Position numbers and translations under genes: made by a program. Positions 27,229 to 35,437 of a stretch of DNA of 64,000 nt are shown here, piece after piece. Source of the DNA: CAKKQX01 sp046313915 (GTDB taxonomy: Bacteria > Pseudomonadota > Gammaproteobacteria > Burkholderiales > SG8-41); contig JBKBXX010000001.1 of NCBI GenBank assembly GCA_046313915.1, positions 1 through 64,000 of the forward strand, written 5' to 3'. The notes beneath the pieces were generated by a model, which was not told the origin of the DNA, searched no databases, and worked only from the letters and a program-made list of their open reading frames with translations. The stretch's first letter is position 1, and every line of letters begins with the position of its first letter.

Positions 27229-27714
27229 ATGTACAAAAAGATTCTGGTGCCGGTTGACGGCAGTCATACTGCCATTCAGGGATTGCAGGAAGCGGTCAAG
27301 CTGGCGAAGAGCCAGCAGGCGAGACTGCGCCTGCTGCACGTGGTCGACGAGTGGGGGGTGATCCAGGGCATCGACACCCTGGGGGGCGCAGGCGAGTTGC
27401 TCGATGCGCTCGAGGAAAGCGGCAAAAAGGCGCTCGCGGACGCAGAAACGCTGGCGAAGCGGCACGGGGTCAGGAGCGAGGCCGTGATCCGCCGCAATCT
27501 GAACGGCCGTGTTGCCGATTTCATCGTCGGGGAAGCGCGGAAGTGGGGCGCCCATCTGATCGTCATGGGCACGCATGGCCGTCGCGGGATCAGCCATGCG
27601 CTTCTCGGCAGCGATGCCGAAGCGGTGGTGCGCTCGTCCCCGGTGCCGGTGTTGCTGGTGCGCGGAGTGCCGTCGGCCAAACGCGGGCGCAGCCTCGCTT
27701 CGCGCAAAAAATAG
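27229..27714 (+). CDS. Universal stress protein (UspA family)
   Basis: A 161-residue cytoplasmic UspA-type protein. It begins MYKKILVPVDGSHTA and ends with the ATP-binding signature GTHGRRGISHALLGSDAE (G-2X-G-9X-G-S), then VPVLLVRGVP. The signature suggests the nucleotide-binding subgroup. The ATG at 27229 follows GGAAAGGAC. It converges with miaA, with 15 bases between the stops. Confidence 0.92.
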   Translation: MYKKILVPVDGSHTAIQGLQEAVKLAKSQQARLRLLHVVDEWGVIQGIDTLGGAGELLDALEESGKKALADAETLAKRHGVRSEAVIRRNLNGRVADFIVGEARKWGAHLIVMGTHGRRGISHALLGSDAEAVVRSSPVPVLLVRGVPSAKRGRSLASRKK

Positions 27715-27729
27715 ATATAAAACAAGTAG

Positions 27730-28761
27730 TTAATTGTTTTCTTGAGGCGCAGACCAGCGTCGCAGTTCGCGCTCGAGGAAGTCGAGGATCCGGCTCGCGA
27801 CGTCGGCGGCCAAACAGTCGAATTCGGTGACATCGGCCATCGATCTCAACCAGGTAAGCTGGCGTTTGGCGAGCTGGCGTGTCGCCGCGACGCCTTTCTC
27901 ACGCAGCATTGCGAGGCCGAATTCCCCGTCCAGGTACTGCCACGTCTGGCGGTAGCCGACGCAACGCATGGAAGGCATGTCGGATTCCAGCGCGTATCGC
28001 TCGCGCAGCCTGCGCAATTCGCCAATCAGCCCCAGTTCCAGCATGTCCTCGAAGCGTCGCGCAATGCGTTCGTGCAGCACTGCGCGATTACCGGGTACGA
28101 GGGCGATTTTCAGCGGCGTGTAGGGAAAATAGACGTATTTCGGCTTTCTGTGAAATTCCGACAGCGGTTTGTCGGTGAGATAGTAGACCTCCAGCGCACG
28201 CTGGATGCGCTGGGCGTCGTTGGGATCGAGTCTGGCGGCAGTTTCCGGATCGATGCGGGAAAGTTGTGCGTGCAGCGTCGGCCAGCCCGAGGTTTCGGCC
28301 ATGGTGTCGATGATCAGACGGATCGTGGGGTCGGCCTCGGGCAGCTCGCTCAAGCCTTCGGTCAGCGCCCGGAAATAAAGCATGGTGCCACCTGCCAGCA
28401 GCGGGATGTGGCCGCGCTCGGTGATCTCGCGCATCAGCGTTAACGCATCGTCACGGAAACGCGCTGCGGAATAGGATTCGTGCGGCTCGATGATGTCGAT
28501 CAGATGATGCGGCGTGTGCGCCAGGAATTCGGCCGGAGGTTTGGCCGTGCCGATATCCATATGTTTATAGATCTGAGCCGAATCGACGCTGATGATTTCG
28601 CACGGCAATCTGGCGGCGATCTCCGCTGCGAGCGCGGTCTTGCCGCTGGCGGTGGGTCCCATCAGCAAAATGGCCGGCGGCCATTTCGGGCGATGAGCGA
28701 TGGGTGATGCGTGACGGGTCGCGGATTTCTTTTCCGGAACCTGATGCCTGGTTTTACCCAT
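27730..28761 (-). CDS. miaA: tRNA dimethylallyltransferase
   Basis: Adds the isopentenyl group to A37 of tRNAs reading codons that start with U. The 343-residue protein has the P-loop LLMGPTASGKTALA near residue 33, then IISVDSAQIYKHMDIGTAKP, the HHLIDIIEPHESYSAARF segment, the AGGTMLYFRAL motif and C-terminal RQLAKRQLTWLRS. The N-terminal 25 residues are longer than usual and rich in Lys/Arg; a later start is possible. It lies 6 bases after the mutL stop, so the two are co-transcribed, as in many proteobacteria. Confidence 0.96.
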   Translation of the reverse strand: MGKTRHQVPEKKSATRHASPIAHRPKWPPAILLMGPTASGKTALAAEIAARLPCEIISVDSAQIYKHMDIGTAKPPAEFLAHTPHHLIDIIEPHESYSAARFRDDALTLMREITERGHIPLLAGGTMLYFRALTEGLSELPEADPTIRLIIDTMAETSGWPTLHAQLSRIDPETAARLDPNDAQRIQRALEVYYLTDKPLSEFHRKPKYVYFPYTPLKIALVPGNRAVLHERIARRFEDMLELGLIGELRRLRERYALESDMPSMRCVGYRQTWQYLDGEFGLAMLREKGVAATRQLAKRQLTWLRSMADVTEFDCLAADVASRILDFLERELRRWSAPQENN

Positions 28762-28767
28762 TACCGC

Positions 28768-30525
28768 TCACTGTCCCCGCATGAACAGCTGGTCGAGTTC
28801 GGCGATCGTGATCTGGTGCCAGGTCGGCCGGCCGTGGTTGCACTGTCCGGAACGCTCGGTCGCTTCCATTTCGCGCAGCAGCGCGTTCATTTCCGCCACG
28901 GTCAGCCTGCGGTTGGCGCGCACCGCAGCGTGGCAGGCCAGGGTGCCGAGCAGTTCGTTGCGGCGTTCGGTCAGCACGCGGCTGGCGCCGAACTCGCGCA
29001 TTTCGGCCAGCACGTCGCGCGCGAGCTGCTGCACATCGGCGTCGGCGAGCATCGCGGGCAGGCCGCGCACCACCAGGGTGGTCGGTGATGCGGGGGCGAT
29101 GTCGAAACCGATGTGTTGCAGCGCATCCCGGTTTTCCTCGACCGTCGCCACGTCCAGCGCGTCGGCGGAAAACGCCGCCGGCACCAGCAGCGACTGCATC
29201 GGAATCTGCCGAGTGTCCAGCGCCTGCTTGAGTTTTTCGTACACGATGCGCTCGTGCGCCGCGTGCATGTCGACGATGACCAGTCCGCGCGCGTTTTGCG
29301 CCAGGAGATAGATGCCTGAAAGCTGCGCCAGCGCAAAGCCGAGCGGCGGAGAGTCACCCGGAAAGGATGCGGACGTTTCCGGCCGCGACTGTGGCGTGGT
29401 GCGCTGCTGGCTGAACAGCGTTTCGTAAAATCCGGTGGCCTGCGCTGCTTCCAGCGCCATGGTGTGCTGCTGTCCGTATCCGGTTGTAAAGCGGGGCGCC
29501 GCGACGGCCGCCGCTTCGCCGGCAGTGGCCGTGGCGGCAGCGGTTTGCGAAAGCACTTTGTCGAGGACATGGAAAATGAACTGGTGGACGCCATGCGCAT
29601 CGCGGAAACGCACTTCGATCTTGGTCGGATGCACGTTGACATCGACCTGGGCCGGATCGATTTCGAGGAACAGTACGAAAGCCGGATGCCGCTCGTGATG
29701 CAGCACGTCCCGGTATGCCTGGCGAATGGCATGGCTGATCAGTTTGTCGCGCACGAAACGGCCGTTGACGAACACGTACTGGGCCTCGCGCGTGGTGCGC
29801 GAGTGCGCCGGCAGTCCGGCACAGCCGTAGAGCCTGAAGCCCGCGCTGCGCTCGTCGAAGGCGATCGCTGCGGCGCCAAAGTCCTCGCCCAGCAGCGCAG
29901 CGATGCGGTTTTCCAGCCCGTGGGCCTTGAGGTGCCAACGGGTGCGGTCGTTGTGCTGCAGCACGAAGCCGACGTCGCTGCGCGAAAGCGCGATGCGCTT
30001 GAAGATGTCCTCGCAGTGCGCGTACTCGGTGGCCTCGGACTTGAGGAATTTGCGGCGCGCCGGCGTATTGAAGTAGAGGTCGCGCACTTCGATGCTGGTG
30101 CCGGCATCGAGCGCCGCCGGAACGACGGGGGAGCGTTCCCGGCCGCTGGCAGAAAGGCTCCAGGCGTGGCGCTCGCCGGCGCGGCGGCTGGTGAGGGTCA
30201 GGCTGGAAACCGCGGCGATGCTCGCCAGCGCCTCGCCGCGAAAACCCAGGCTCGCCACGCGTTCGAGGTCGCCGAGCGAGGCGATTTTGCTGGTCGCGTG
30301 CCGCGCGAGCGCCAGTTCGAGGTCGTCGCGGGCGATGCCGCTGCCGTCGTCGCTCACCTTGATCAGCTTGGTGCCGCCGGCGGCGAGCTGCACCGTGACG
30401 GCGCGCGCGTCGGCATCGAGGCTGTTTTCGAGCAGTTCCTTGAGCGCCGAAGCCGGGCGCTCGACGACTTCGCCGGCGGCGATCTGGTTGATCAGCAGGT
30501 CGGGCAGTATGTGAATGACGGACAT
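28768..30525 (-). CDS. mutL: DNA mismatch repair protein MutL
   Basis: A 585-residue mismatch-repair ATPase that links MutS to strand processing. The GHKL ATPase motifs are NQIAAGEVVERPASALKELLENS, VSDDGSGIARDDLELALARHATSKI and GFRGEALASIAAV. The C-terminal dimer domain contains DMHAAHERIVYE, a close match to the metal-binding endonuclease motif DQHA(X)2E(X)4E, so this MutL is probably a nicking type, as in bacteria without MutH. A TATAAT box ends 5 bases before the ATG, so the message may be nearly leaderless. miaA follows. Confidence 0.97.
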   Translation of the reverse strand: MSVIHILPDLLINQIAAGEVVERPASALKELLENSLDADARAVTVQLAAGGTKLIKVSDDGSGIARDDLELALARHATSKIASLGDLERVASLGFRGEALASIAAVSSLTLTSRRAGERHAWSLSASGRERSPVVPAALDAGTSIEVRDLYFNTPARRKFLKSEATEYAHCEDIFKRIALSRSDVGFVLQHNDRTRWHLKAHGLENRIAALLGEDFGAAAIAFDERSAGFRLYGCAGLPAHSRTTREAQYVFVNGRFVRDKLISHAIRQAYRDVLHHERHPAFVLFLEIDPAQVDVNVHPTKIEVRFRDAHGVHQFIFHVLDKVLSQTAAATATAGEAAAVAAPRFTTGYGQQHTMALEAAQATGFYETLFSQQRTTPQSRPETSASFPGDSPPLGFALAQLSGIYLLAQNARGLVIVDMHAAHERIVYEKLKQALDTRQIPMQSLLVPAAFSADALDVATVEENRDALQHIGFDIAPASPTTLVVRGLPAMLADADVQQLARDVLAEMREFGASRVLTERRNELLGTLACHAAVRANRRLTVAEMNALLREMEATERSGQCNHGRPTWHQITIAELDQLFMRGQ

Positions 30526-30530
30526 GCCGC

Positions 30531-30536
30531 ATTATA
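30531..30536 (-). promoter_or_regulatory. -10 element (TATAAT) abutting the mutL start
   Basis: On the minus strand, consensus TATAAT is followed by GCGGC and then the ATG at 30525. A start point 6-7 bases after the hexamer would fall on the ATG itself, leaving no leader or ribosome site. The -35 is weak (CCGACT at 16 bases). The element lies in the 25-base gap between the upstream Bug gene's stop and mutL. Confidence 0.55.
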
Positions 30537-30550
30537 GCGGCTGTACGGAA

Positions 30551-31522
30551 TCAGTCGGCGCGGATGCCCGCTTCCTTCACGATCCTGCCGATGGTCTTGA
30601 ATTCGGATCTGAGATAGGCGGCGTGCTGCTCCGGCGTGCCGCCCGCCGGATCGAGACCCTGGTCCAGCATGCGCTGCCTGAATTCGGGCGGCGACATGAC
30701 TTTGTTCAGATCGCGGTTGAGGCGGTCGACGAGATCGGCAGGCGTGGCGGCAGGCGCATAAAGGCCCATCCAGGTCGCGATATCGAAACCCGGCAGTCCC
30801 GATTCGGCGATCGTCGGATATTCCGGCGCGAGCGGCGAGCGTTTGGGGCTGGTGACTGCCAGCGCCCTGAGTTTGCCGGCTTTGACATGCGGCAGCACCA
30901 CCGGCAGATTGGCGAACATCATCGGCACCTGGCCACCGATGACATCCGCCACGCCGGGGTTTTCGCCCTTGTAGGGCACGTGCACGAGTTTGACGCCCAG
31001 CGAGAGATTGAGCAGTTCGTTTGCGAGATGCGGCGTGGAGCCGATGCCGCCCGTGGCGTAACTCAGTTTGGCTTGATTGGCTGTGACGAAGGCCGAGAAT
31101 TCCTTGAAGTTTCTGGGCGGCAGCGACGGGTGCACGAACAGCATCAGCGGTGTGGAGCCGATCACGCCCGCCGGAGCGAGGTCCCTCAGGGTGTCGAAAT
31201 TCACCTTGCGGAAAATCAGCGGTGCGGTCACGACGCTGGTCTGGGGGGAGATGAGCAGGTTGTGGCCGTCGGCTGCCGCTTTTACCGTCAACTCGACGCC
31301 GATGGTGCCGCTCGCGCCGGGGCGGTTGTCGACGATGACCTGTTGCCCCCATGCCCTGCCCAGTTCCTGGGCGATGAGGCGTGCCGTGACGTCGGTGGCG
31401 CCACCGGGGGAGTAGCCGACGACGATGCGCACCGGCTTGACAGGGAAGGTCTGCGCCTGCAGCGGCGGGACGCCGCAGATCAGCGCTGCGAACGCCAGGA
31501 AGTGACGCACCAAGGCCAGCAT
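30551..31522 (-). CDS. Bug/TctC-family substrate-binding protein
   Basis: A 323-residue periplasmic binding protein. The signal peptide is MLALVRHFLAFAALICGVPPLQAQ, cleaved after LQA. The mature protein follows the family closely: RIVVGYSPGGATDVTARLIAQEL, VDNRPGASGTIG, VHPSLPPRNFKEF, YATGGIGSTPHLANELL, HVPYKGENPGVADVIGGQVPMMFANLPV and a C-terminus AAYLRSEFKTIGRIVKEAGIRAD. The ATG at 31522 follows a GAGGGGGGA site; the longer frame is not needed. It is transcribed away from the HpcH-type aldolase, sharing a 244-base gap, so it may import that pathway's substrate, but this is only positional. Confidence 0.95.
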   Translation of the reverse strand: MLALVRHFLAFAALICGVPPLQAQTFPVKPVRIVVGYSPGGATDVTARLIAQELGRAWGQQVIVDNRPGASGTIGVELTVKAAADGHNLLISPQTSVVTAPLIFRKVNFDTLRDLAPAGVIGSTPLMLFVHPSLPPRNFKEFSAFVTANQAKLSYATGGIGSTPHLANELLNLSLGVKLVHVPYKGENPGVADVIGGQVPMMFANLPVVLPHVKAGKLRALAVTSPKRSPLAPEYPTIAESGLPGFDIATWMGLYAPAATPADLVDRLNRDLNKVMSPPEFRQRMLDQGLDPAGGTPEQHAAYLRSEFKTIGRIVKEAGIRAD

Positions 31523-31766
31523 GATTTTCCCCCCTCGCTTTGCGTATGTGATGGTGATGCGGTGCGGCCTGCCGCTGTTGCGGCTTGCGCATCGCTGCCG
31601 GGCACAATAGCATTGTCGGCAATCCGGGAAAAGTCGTTGCCACCGGGCGCGTGCGGCAGGGCTGCCTTGCCGGTCTGCGGTTGCCCCCCGCATTTTGTGG
31701 CGATCCGCGCCTCGTGATCAGCACTGCGATGCGCAACAAACTGCAGTTTTATCAAAGGGAGAAGAC

Positions 31767-32552
31767 ATGAGCGTCATCCAGAATGCGGCGAAGCGTCGCC
31801 TCGCGGCCGGTGAGCTGTCGCTCGGCATGGGGTTGCGCCAGGCGCGCACCGTGGACATCGCCACCATCGCCAAAACCCTCGATTTCGACTGGCTGTTCAT
31901 CGACATGGAGCACAATTCCATGGACGTCGATGTCGCTTCGCAGATCGCGATGGCCGCGCTCGGCGCCGGCATCGCGCCTGTCGTGCGCGTGCCGGGCAAG
32001 GAGCATTACCATGCGACCCGGCTGCTCGATGCCGGCGCGCAAGGCGTGGTCGTGCCGCACGTCGATACCGCCGAAGAGGCCGCCCGTATCGTGTCCTACT
32101 GCAAGTTTCCGCCGCTCGGTCATCGCTCGATCGCCGGCGCGCAGCCCCAGTTGGGATTCAGGACCATGCCGACCGGCGAGGCCATGCGCCTGGTCAACGC
32201 CGAAACACTGGTGGTGGTGATGCTGGAGACACCCGCGGCGATCGCCAATGCCGACGCCATGGCCGCGGTGCCGGGCGTGGACGTGTTACTGATCGGTTTC
32301 AACGACCTGTGTGCGGAAATGGGGGTGCCCGGCGATTTCGGCGGAGCGCAGGCGGAGGCCGCTTGTGCTGCGGTGGTGGCGGCGTGTCGCAAGCACGGCA
32401 AATATCCCGGCATCGGCGGCGTCTACGATCACAGGCTGATGCAGAAATTCATCGGCATGGGCGCCAGATTCGTTCTCAGCGGCTCGGACATCGCGTTCAT
32501 GATGGCCGGCGGCCGCGAGCGCACCATGTTTTTGCGTTCGCTCCAGAGCTGA
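31767..32552 (+). CDS. HpcH/HpaI-family aldolase (class II, pyruvate-type)
   Basis: A 261-residue cytoplasmic aldolase of the HpcH/HpaI/GarL group, which cleaves 2-keto-3-deoxy acids to pyruvate and an aldehyde using a divalent metal. The segment FDWLFIDMEHNSMD gives the general-base region, GAQGVVVPHVDTAEEA and FPPLGHRSIAG follow, and metal ligands are expected in VVMLETPAAIANADAM (Glu) and VLLIGFNDLCAEMG (Asp). An AAAGGGAGAAG site precedes the ATG at 31767. The next gene is a GarR-type reductase, so the aldehyde may be tartronate semialdehyde as in glucarate breakdown. Confidence 0.88.
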   Translation: MSVIQNAAKRRLAAGELSLGMGLRQARTVDIATIAKTLDFDWLFIDMEHNSMDVDVASQIAMAALGAGIAPVVRVPGKEHYHATRLLDAGAQGVVVPHVDTAEEAARIVSYCKFPPLGHRSIAGAQPQLGFRTMPTGEAMRLVNAETLVVVMLETPAAIANADAMAAVPGVDVLLIGFNDLCAEMGVPGDFGGAQAEAACAAVVAACRKHGKYPGIGGVYDHRLMQKFIGMGARFVLSGSDIAFMMAGGRERTMFLRSLQS

Positions 32553-32621
32553 GATGGGGGCGTCGGCCGGCGATCCGGCAATCCCGCGCGATTTTACGAA
32601 CTCACGGCACAGGGAAAAACA

Positions 32622-33524
32622 ATGGCGACGACGGTAACCAAGGATACGCCGCTCGGTTTTATCGGTCTGGGAGTGATGGGCGCGGCGATGGCGCGCAATC
32701 TGCTCAAGGCCGGTTTTCCGCTCACCGTGCACAATCGCAGCCACGGCAAGGTCGAGGAGCTGGTGCGCGCCGGCGCGCGCGCTGGCGGATCGCCGGCGGG
32801 TGTGGCGCGGGCCTCGGAGGTGGTGCTGATCTGCGTTCCGGATACGCCGGATGTCGAGCAGGTGTTGTTTGGTGAGGACGGTCTGGCCGACGGCCTGAAA
32901 CGGGATGCGGTGGTCATAGACTGCAGCACGATTTCCGCAACGGCCACGGTCGCCTTTGCGGCGCGCCTCAAGGAGCGCGGCGTGCATCTGCTGGATTCGC
33001 CGGTGAGCGGCGGACCCAAGGGCGCGCACGAGGGCACGCTGTCGTGCATGATCGGCGGCGAAGCGCAGATCGTGGCGCGCTGCATGCCGGTGTTCGAGGC
33101 GATCGGCAAGACTTTCACCCATGTCGGCGCGAGTGGCGCGGGGCAGGCGTGCAAGTCGTGCAACCAGCTGGTGATCGTCGGCACGCTGATGGCGATTTCG
33201 GAAGCGTTTGCGCTCGCCCGCAAAATGGGCATAGACCCCCACAAGGTGCGCGAGGCGCTGCTGGGCGGCGCAGCGCAGAGCTTCGTGCTGCAGAATCACG
33301 GCAAACGCCTGCTCGACAACACGCTCGCGCCGGGGTTTCGTGCCGAACTGATGCTGAAGGATATCAGGCTCGCGATGGGCGCGGGACGCGATAGCGGGAC
33401 TTTCATGCCGGTCACGGCGCTCGGTGCCCAGATGTTCGCGGCGCTGTGCAATTCGGGACGCGAAGGGCTCGACAACGCCGCGCTCGGCCTGCTGTTCGAG
33501 GAATTGTCGGGGGTGAGGAAGTGA
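32622..33524 (+). CDS. 3-hydroxyisobutyrate dehydrogenase/tartronate semialdehyde reductase-family protein
   Basis: A 300-residue NAD(P)-dependent beta-hydroxyacid dehydrogenase. The Rossmann motif GLGVMGAAMARNLLKAGF is at about 15-32, the substrate motif DSPVSGGPKGAHEGTLSCMIGG near 125 and the catalytic Lys in GAGQACKSCNQLVI near 174. It follows the HpcH/HpaI aldolase by 69 bases with an AGGGA site. In glucarate/galactarate pathways the aldolase GarL makes tartronate semialdehyde and GarR reduces it to glycerate; the pairing here is consistent with that, but other substrates are possible. Confidence 0.88.
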   Translation: MATTVTKDTPLGFIGLGVMGAAMARNLLKAGFPLTVHNRSHGKVEELVRAGARAGGSPAGVARASEVVLICVPDTPDVEQVLFGEDGLADGLKRDAVVIDCSTISATATVAFAARLKERGVHLLDSPVSGGPKGAHEGTLSCMIGGEAQIVARCMPVFEAIGKTFTHVGASGAGQACKSCNQLVIVGTLMAISEAFALARKMGIDPHKVREALLGGAAQSFVLQNHGKRLLDNTLAPGFRAELMLKDIRLAMGAGRDSGTFMPVTALGAQMFAALCNSGREGLDNAALGLLFEELSGVRK

Positions 33525-33590
33525 CTGTACGCGAACGGGAATTCCGTGGCACCCTTGCCGCAGCGCGGTTCCGCACCGACATCAAGAACC

Positions 33591-33631
33591 TTGATCAAGG
33601 TCAAAGCCGGGTATCGGCAATCCCCTATAAT
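33591..33631 (+). promoter_or_regulatory. FNR-like box and -10, distal pntA promoter (P1)
   Basis: TTGATCAAGGTCAA (33591-33604) matches TTGAT-N4-ATCAA with one mismatch. TATAAT is at 33626-33631. A start point at about 33638 puts the box centre near -41, the position of class II FNR/CRP activation. Confidence 0.55.
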
Positions 33632-33740
33632 GCCGCTCCAGCCAGCCCAATATGCCTGCGACAAGTGACGACAATGGCAGGGAAGGAAAACAAGGCAACG
33701 AACCCCGGCGTACCGGCGCGGAAAGGGGTTCCACGCTGAA

Positions 33741-33787
33741 TTGACTCAGATCAAGGCGCAAGGGCTTCACGGCCGCCTTGGTATAAT
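33741..33787 (+). promoter_or_regulatory. FNR-like box and -10, proximal pntA promoter (P2)
   Basis: TTGACTCAGATCAA (33741-33754) matches TTGAT-N4-ATCAA with one mismatch. TATAAT is at 33782-33787, 42 bases before the ATG. The box centre would be near -46, slightly off the ideal -41.5. Confidence 0.45.
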
Positions 33788-33828
33788 CGATTGTCATCAT
33801 CAAGCGATTTAATCGAGAAGGGGAATTC

Positions 33829-35424
33829 ATGCCTCAGGTCATTGGTGTGCCAAAAGAGACGGCGGCGGACGAAAAGCGCGTTGCCACGGTTCCCGAAGTC
33901 GTCGAGAAACTCATCAAACTCGGTTTCAAGGTCCAGGTGCAGTCGGGCGCCGGAGATGCGGCGAATTTCAGCGACGAGGCCTACCGTGCCGCCGGCGCCG
34001 GAGTCATCCCCGACGCCGCGCAGTTATGGGCGTCTTCAGACATCGTTTTCAAGGTGCGCCCGCCGACCGCTGAAGAAGTGGGCCTCATGCATGAGGGTCA
34101 GACGCTGATCGGCTTCATTTGGCCGGCGCAGAATCCCGACCTGATGCAGCAGCTTGCCGCGCGCAAGGTCACCGTGCTCGCCATGGACTCGTTGCCGCGC
34201 CAGCTCTCCCGCGCGCAGAAAATGGATGCGCTGACTTCGATGGCGAGCATCAGCGGCTATCGCGCGGTGATCGAGGCTGCCAATGCCTTCGGCCGCTACT
34301 TCAACGGCCAGGTGACTGCCGCGGGCAAGATTCCGCCGGCCAAGGTGTTCATTGCCGGCGCGGGCGTGGCGGGGCTTGCTGCAATCGGTACCGCCGCCAA
34401 CCTCGGCGCGATCGTGCGCGCGAACGACACCCGCGCCGAAGTGGCCGACCAGGTGAAATCCCTGGGCGGTGAATTCGTGAAGGTCGATTACGAGGAAGAG
34501 GGCTCGGGGGGAGGCGGCTACGCCAAGGTGATGAGCGAGGGCTTCCAGCAGGCCCAGCGCGAGATGTACGCGAGGGAGGTGAAGGACGCGGACATCGTCA
34601 TCACCACCGCGCTGATCCCGGGCAAGCCGGCGCCCCGGCTGATCACTGCCGAAATGGTGCAATCGATGAGGCCCGGCAGTGTCATCGTTGACATGGCGGC
34701 CGAGCAGGGCGGCAACTGCGAGCTGACCGAGCCGGGCAAGGCGGTGGTGAAGCACGGCGTCACGATCATCGGCTATACCGATCTCGCGAGCCGGCTGGCG
34801 AAGCAGTCTTCGACCCTGTATGCCACCAACCTGCTCCGTCTCACCGAGGAGCTCTGCAAGACCAAGGACGGTCTCATCAACGTCAACATGGAAGACGATG
34901 CCATCCGCGGCCTGACGGTCATCAAGGATGGCGCGATCACCTGGCCGCCGCCGCCGCTCAAGCTGCCCGCCCCGCCCGCGCCCAAACCGGTTGCGGCGCC
35001 GGCGCCTGCCGCGAAAAGCGGTGGCCACGGTCACGACGGCGGCGGAGCGCCGGCCTCGGCCAAGGCGACGGCGATCGTGTTCCTGGCCGGCGCAGCGATC
35101 TTCTGGTTCATCGGCGCGAACGCGCCCCAAGCATTCGTGCAGCACTTCACCGTGTTCGTGCTCGCGTGTTTCGTCGGTTACATGGTGATCTGGAACGTGA
35201 CGCCGGCGCTGCACACGCCGCTCATGAGCGTGACCAACGCGATCAGCAGCATCATTGCGATCGGTGCGCTGGTGCAGGTCGCGCCGCCGAACGTCGCCCA
35301 GTTCGCCGATCGCCCGGCCAGCTGGATCGTCGGCCTGGCCGTGGTGAGCATCGCGCTCGTCGCGATCAACATGTTCGGCGGCTTCGCCGTGACCCAGCGC
35401 ATGCTGGAAATGTTCCGCAAGTAA
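33829..35424 (+). CDS. pntA: NAD(P) transhydrogenase subunit alpha (fused alpha1-alpha2)
   Basis: A 531-residue subunit of the proton-translocating transhydrogenase, which moves hydride from NADH to NADP+ using the proton gradient. The NAD(H) domain I fills residues 1-380, with GAGVAGLAAIGTAANLGAIVRANDTR near 178 and DMAAEQGGNCELTEPG near 288. A Pro/Ala/Gly/His linker (about 365-405) leads to four membrane helices (VFLAGAAIFWFIGA onward), so both alpha parts are fused as in E. coli rather than split as in many alphaproteobacteria. pntB follows after 13 bases with AAAGGAGACGGAG between. Confidence 0.97.
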   Translation: MPQVIGVPKETAADEKRVATVPEVVEKLIKLGFKVQVQSGAGDAANFSDEAYRAAGAGVIPDAAQLWASSDIVFKVRPPTAEEVGLMHEGQTLIGFIWPAQNPDLMQQLAARKVTVLAMDSLPRQLSRAQKMDALTSMASISGYRAVIEAANAFGRYFNGQVTAAGKIPPAKVFIAGAGVAGLAAIGTAANLGAIVRANDTRAEVADQVKSLGGEFVKVDYEEEGSGGGGYAKVMSEGFQQAQREMYAREVKDADIVITTALIPGKPAPRLITAEMVQSMRPGSVIVDMAAEQGGNCELTEPGKAVVKHGVTIIGYTDLASRLAKQSSTLYATNLLRLTEELCKTKDGLINVNMEDDAIRGLTVIKDGAITWPPPPLKLPAPPAPKPVAAPAPAAKSGGHGHDGGGAPASAKATAIVFLAGAAIFWFIGANAPQAFVQHFTVFVLACFVGYMVIWNVTPALHTPLMSVTNAISSIIAIGALVQVAPPNVAQFADRPASWIVGLAVVSIALVAINMFGGFAVTQRMLEMFRK

Positions 35425-35437
35425 AGGAGACGGAGCC

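Larger units (their letters stand above)
33525..33828. other. Promoter region of pntAB
   Basis: 304 bases with two FNR-like boxes, each followed by a TATAAT hexamer (33591-33631 and 33741-33787). A small frame from 33652 (30 codons) has no ribosome site and was not called. The pntA ribosome site GAGAAGGGG is at about 33814-33822. Confidence 0.6.

Noticed and set aside
33652..33744. Small gene upstream of pntA
   Set aside because: 30-codon frame with no ribosome site, overlapping FNR box 2; more likely leader sequence.
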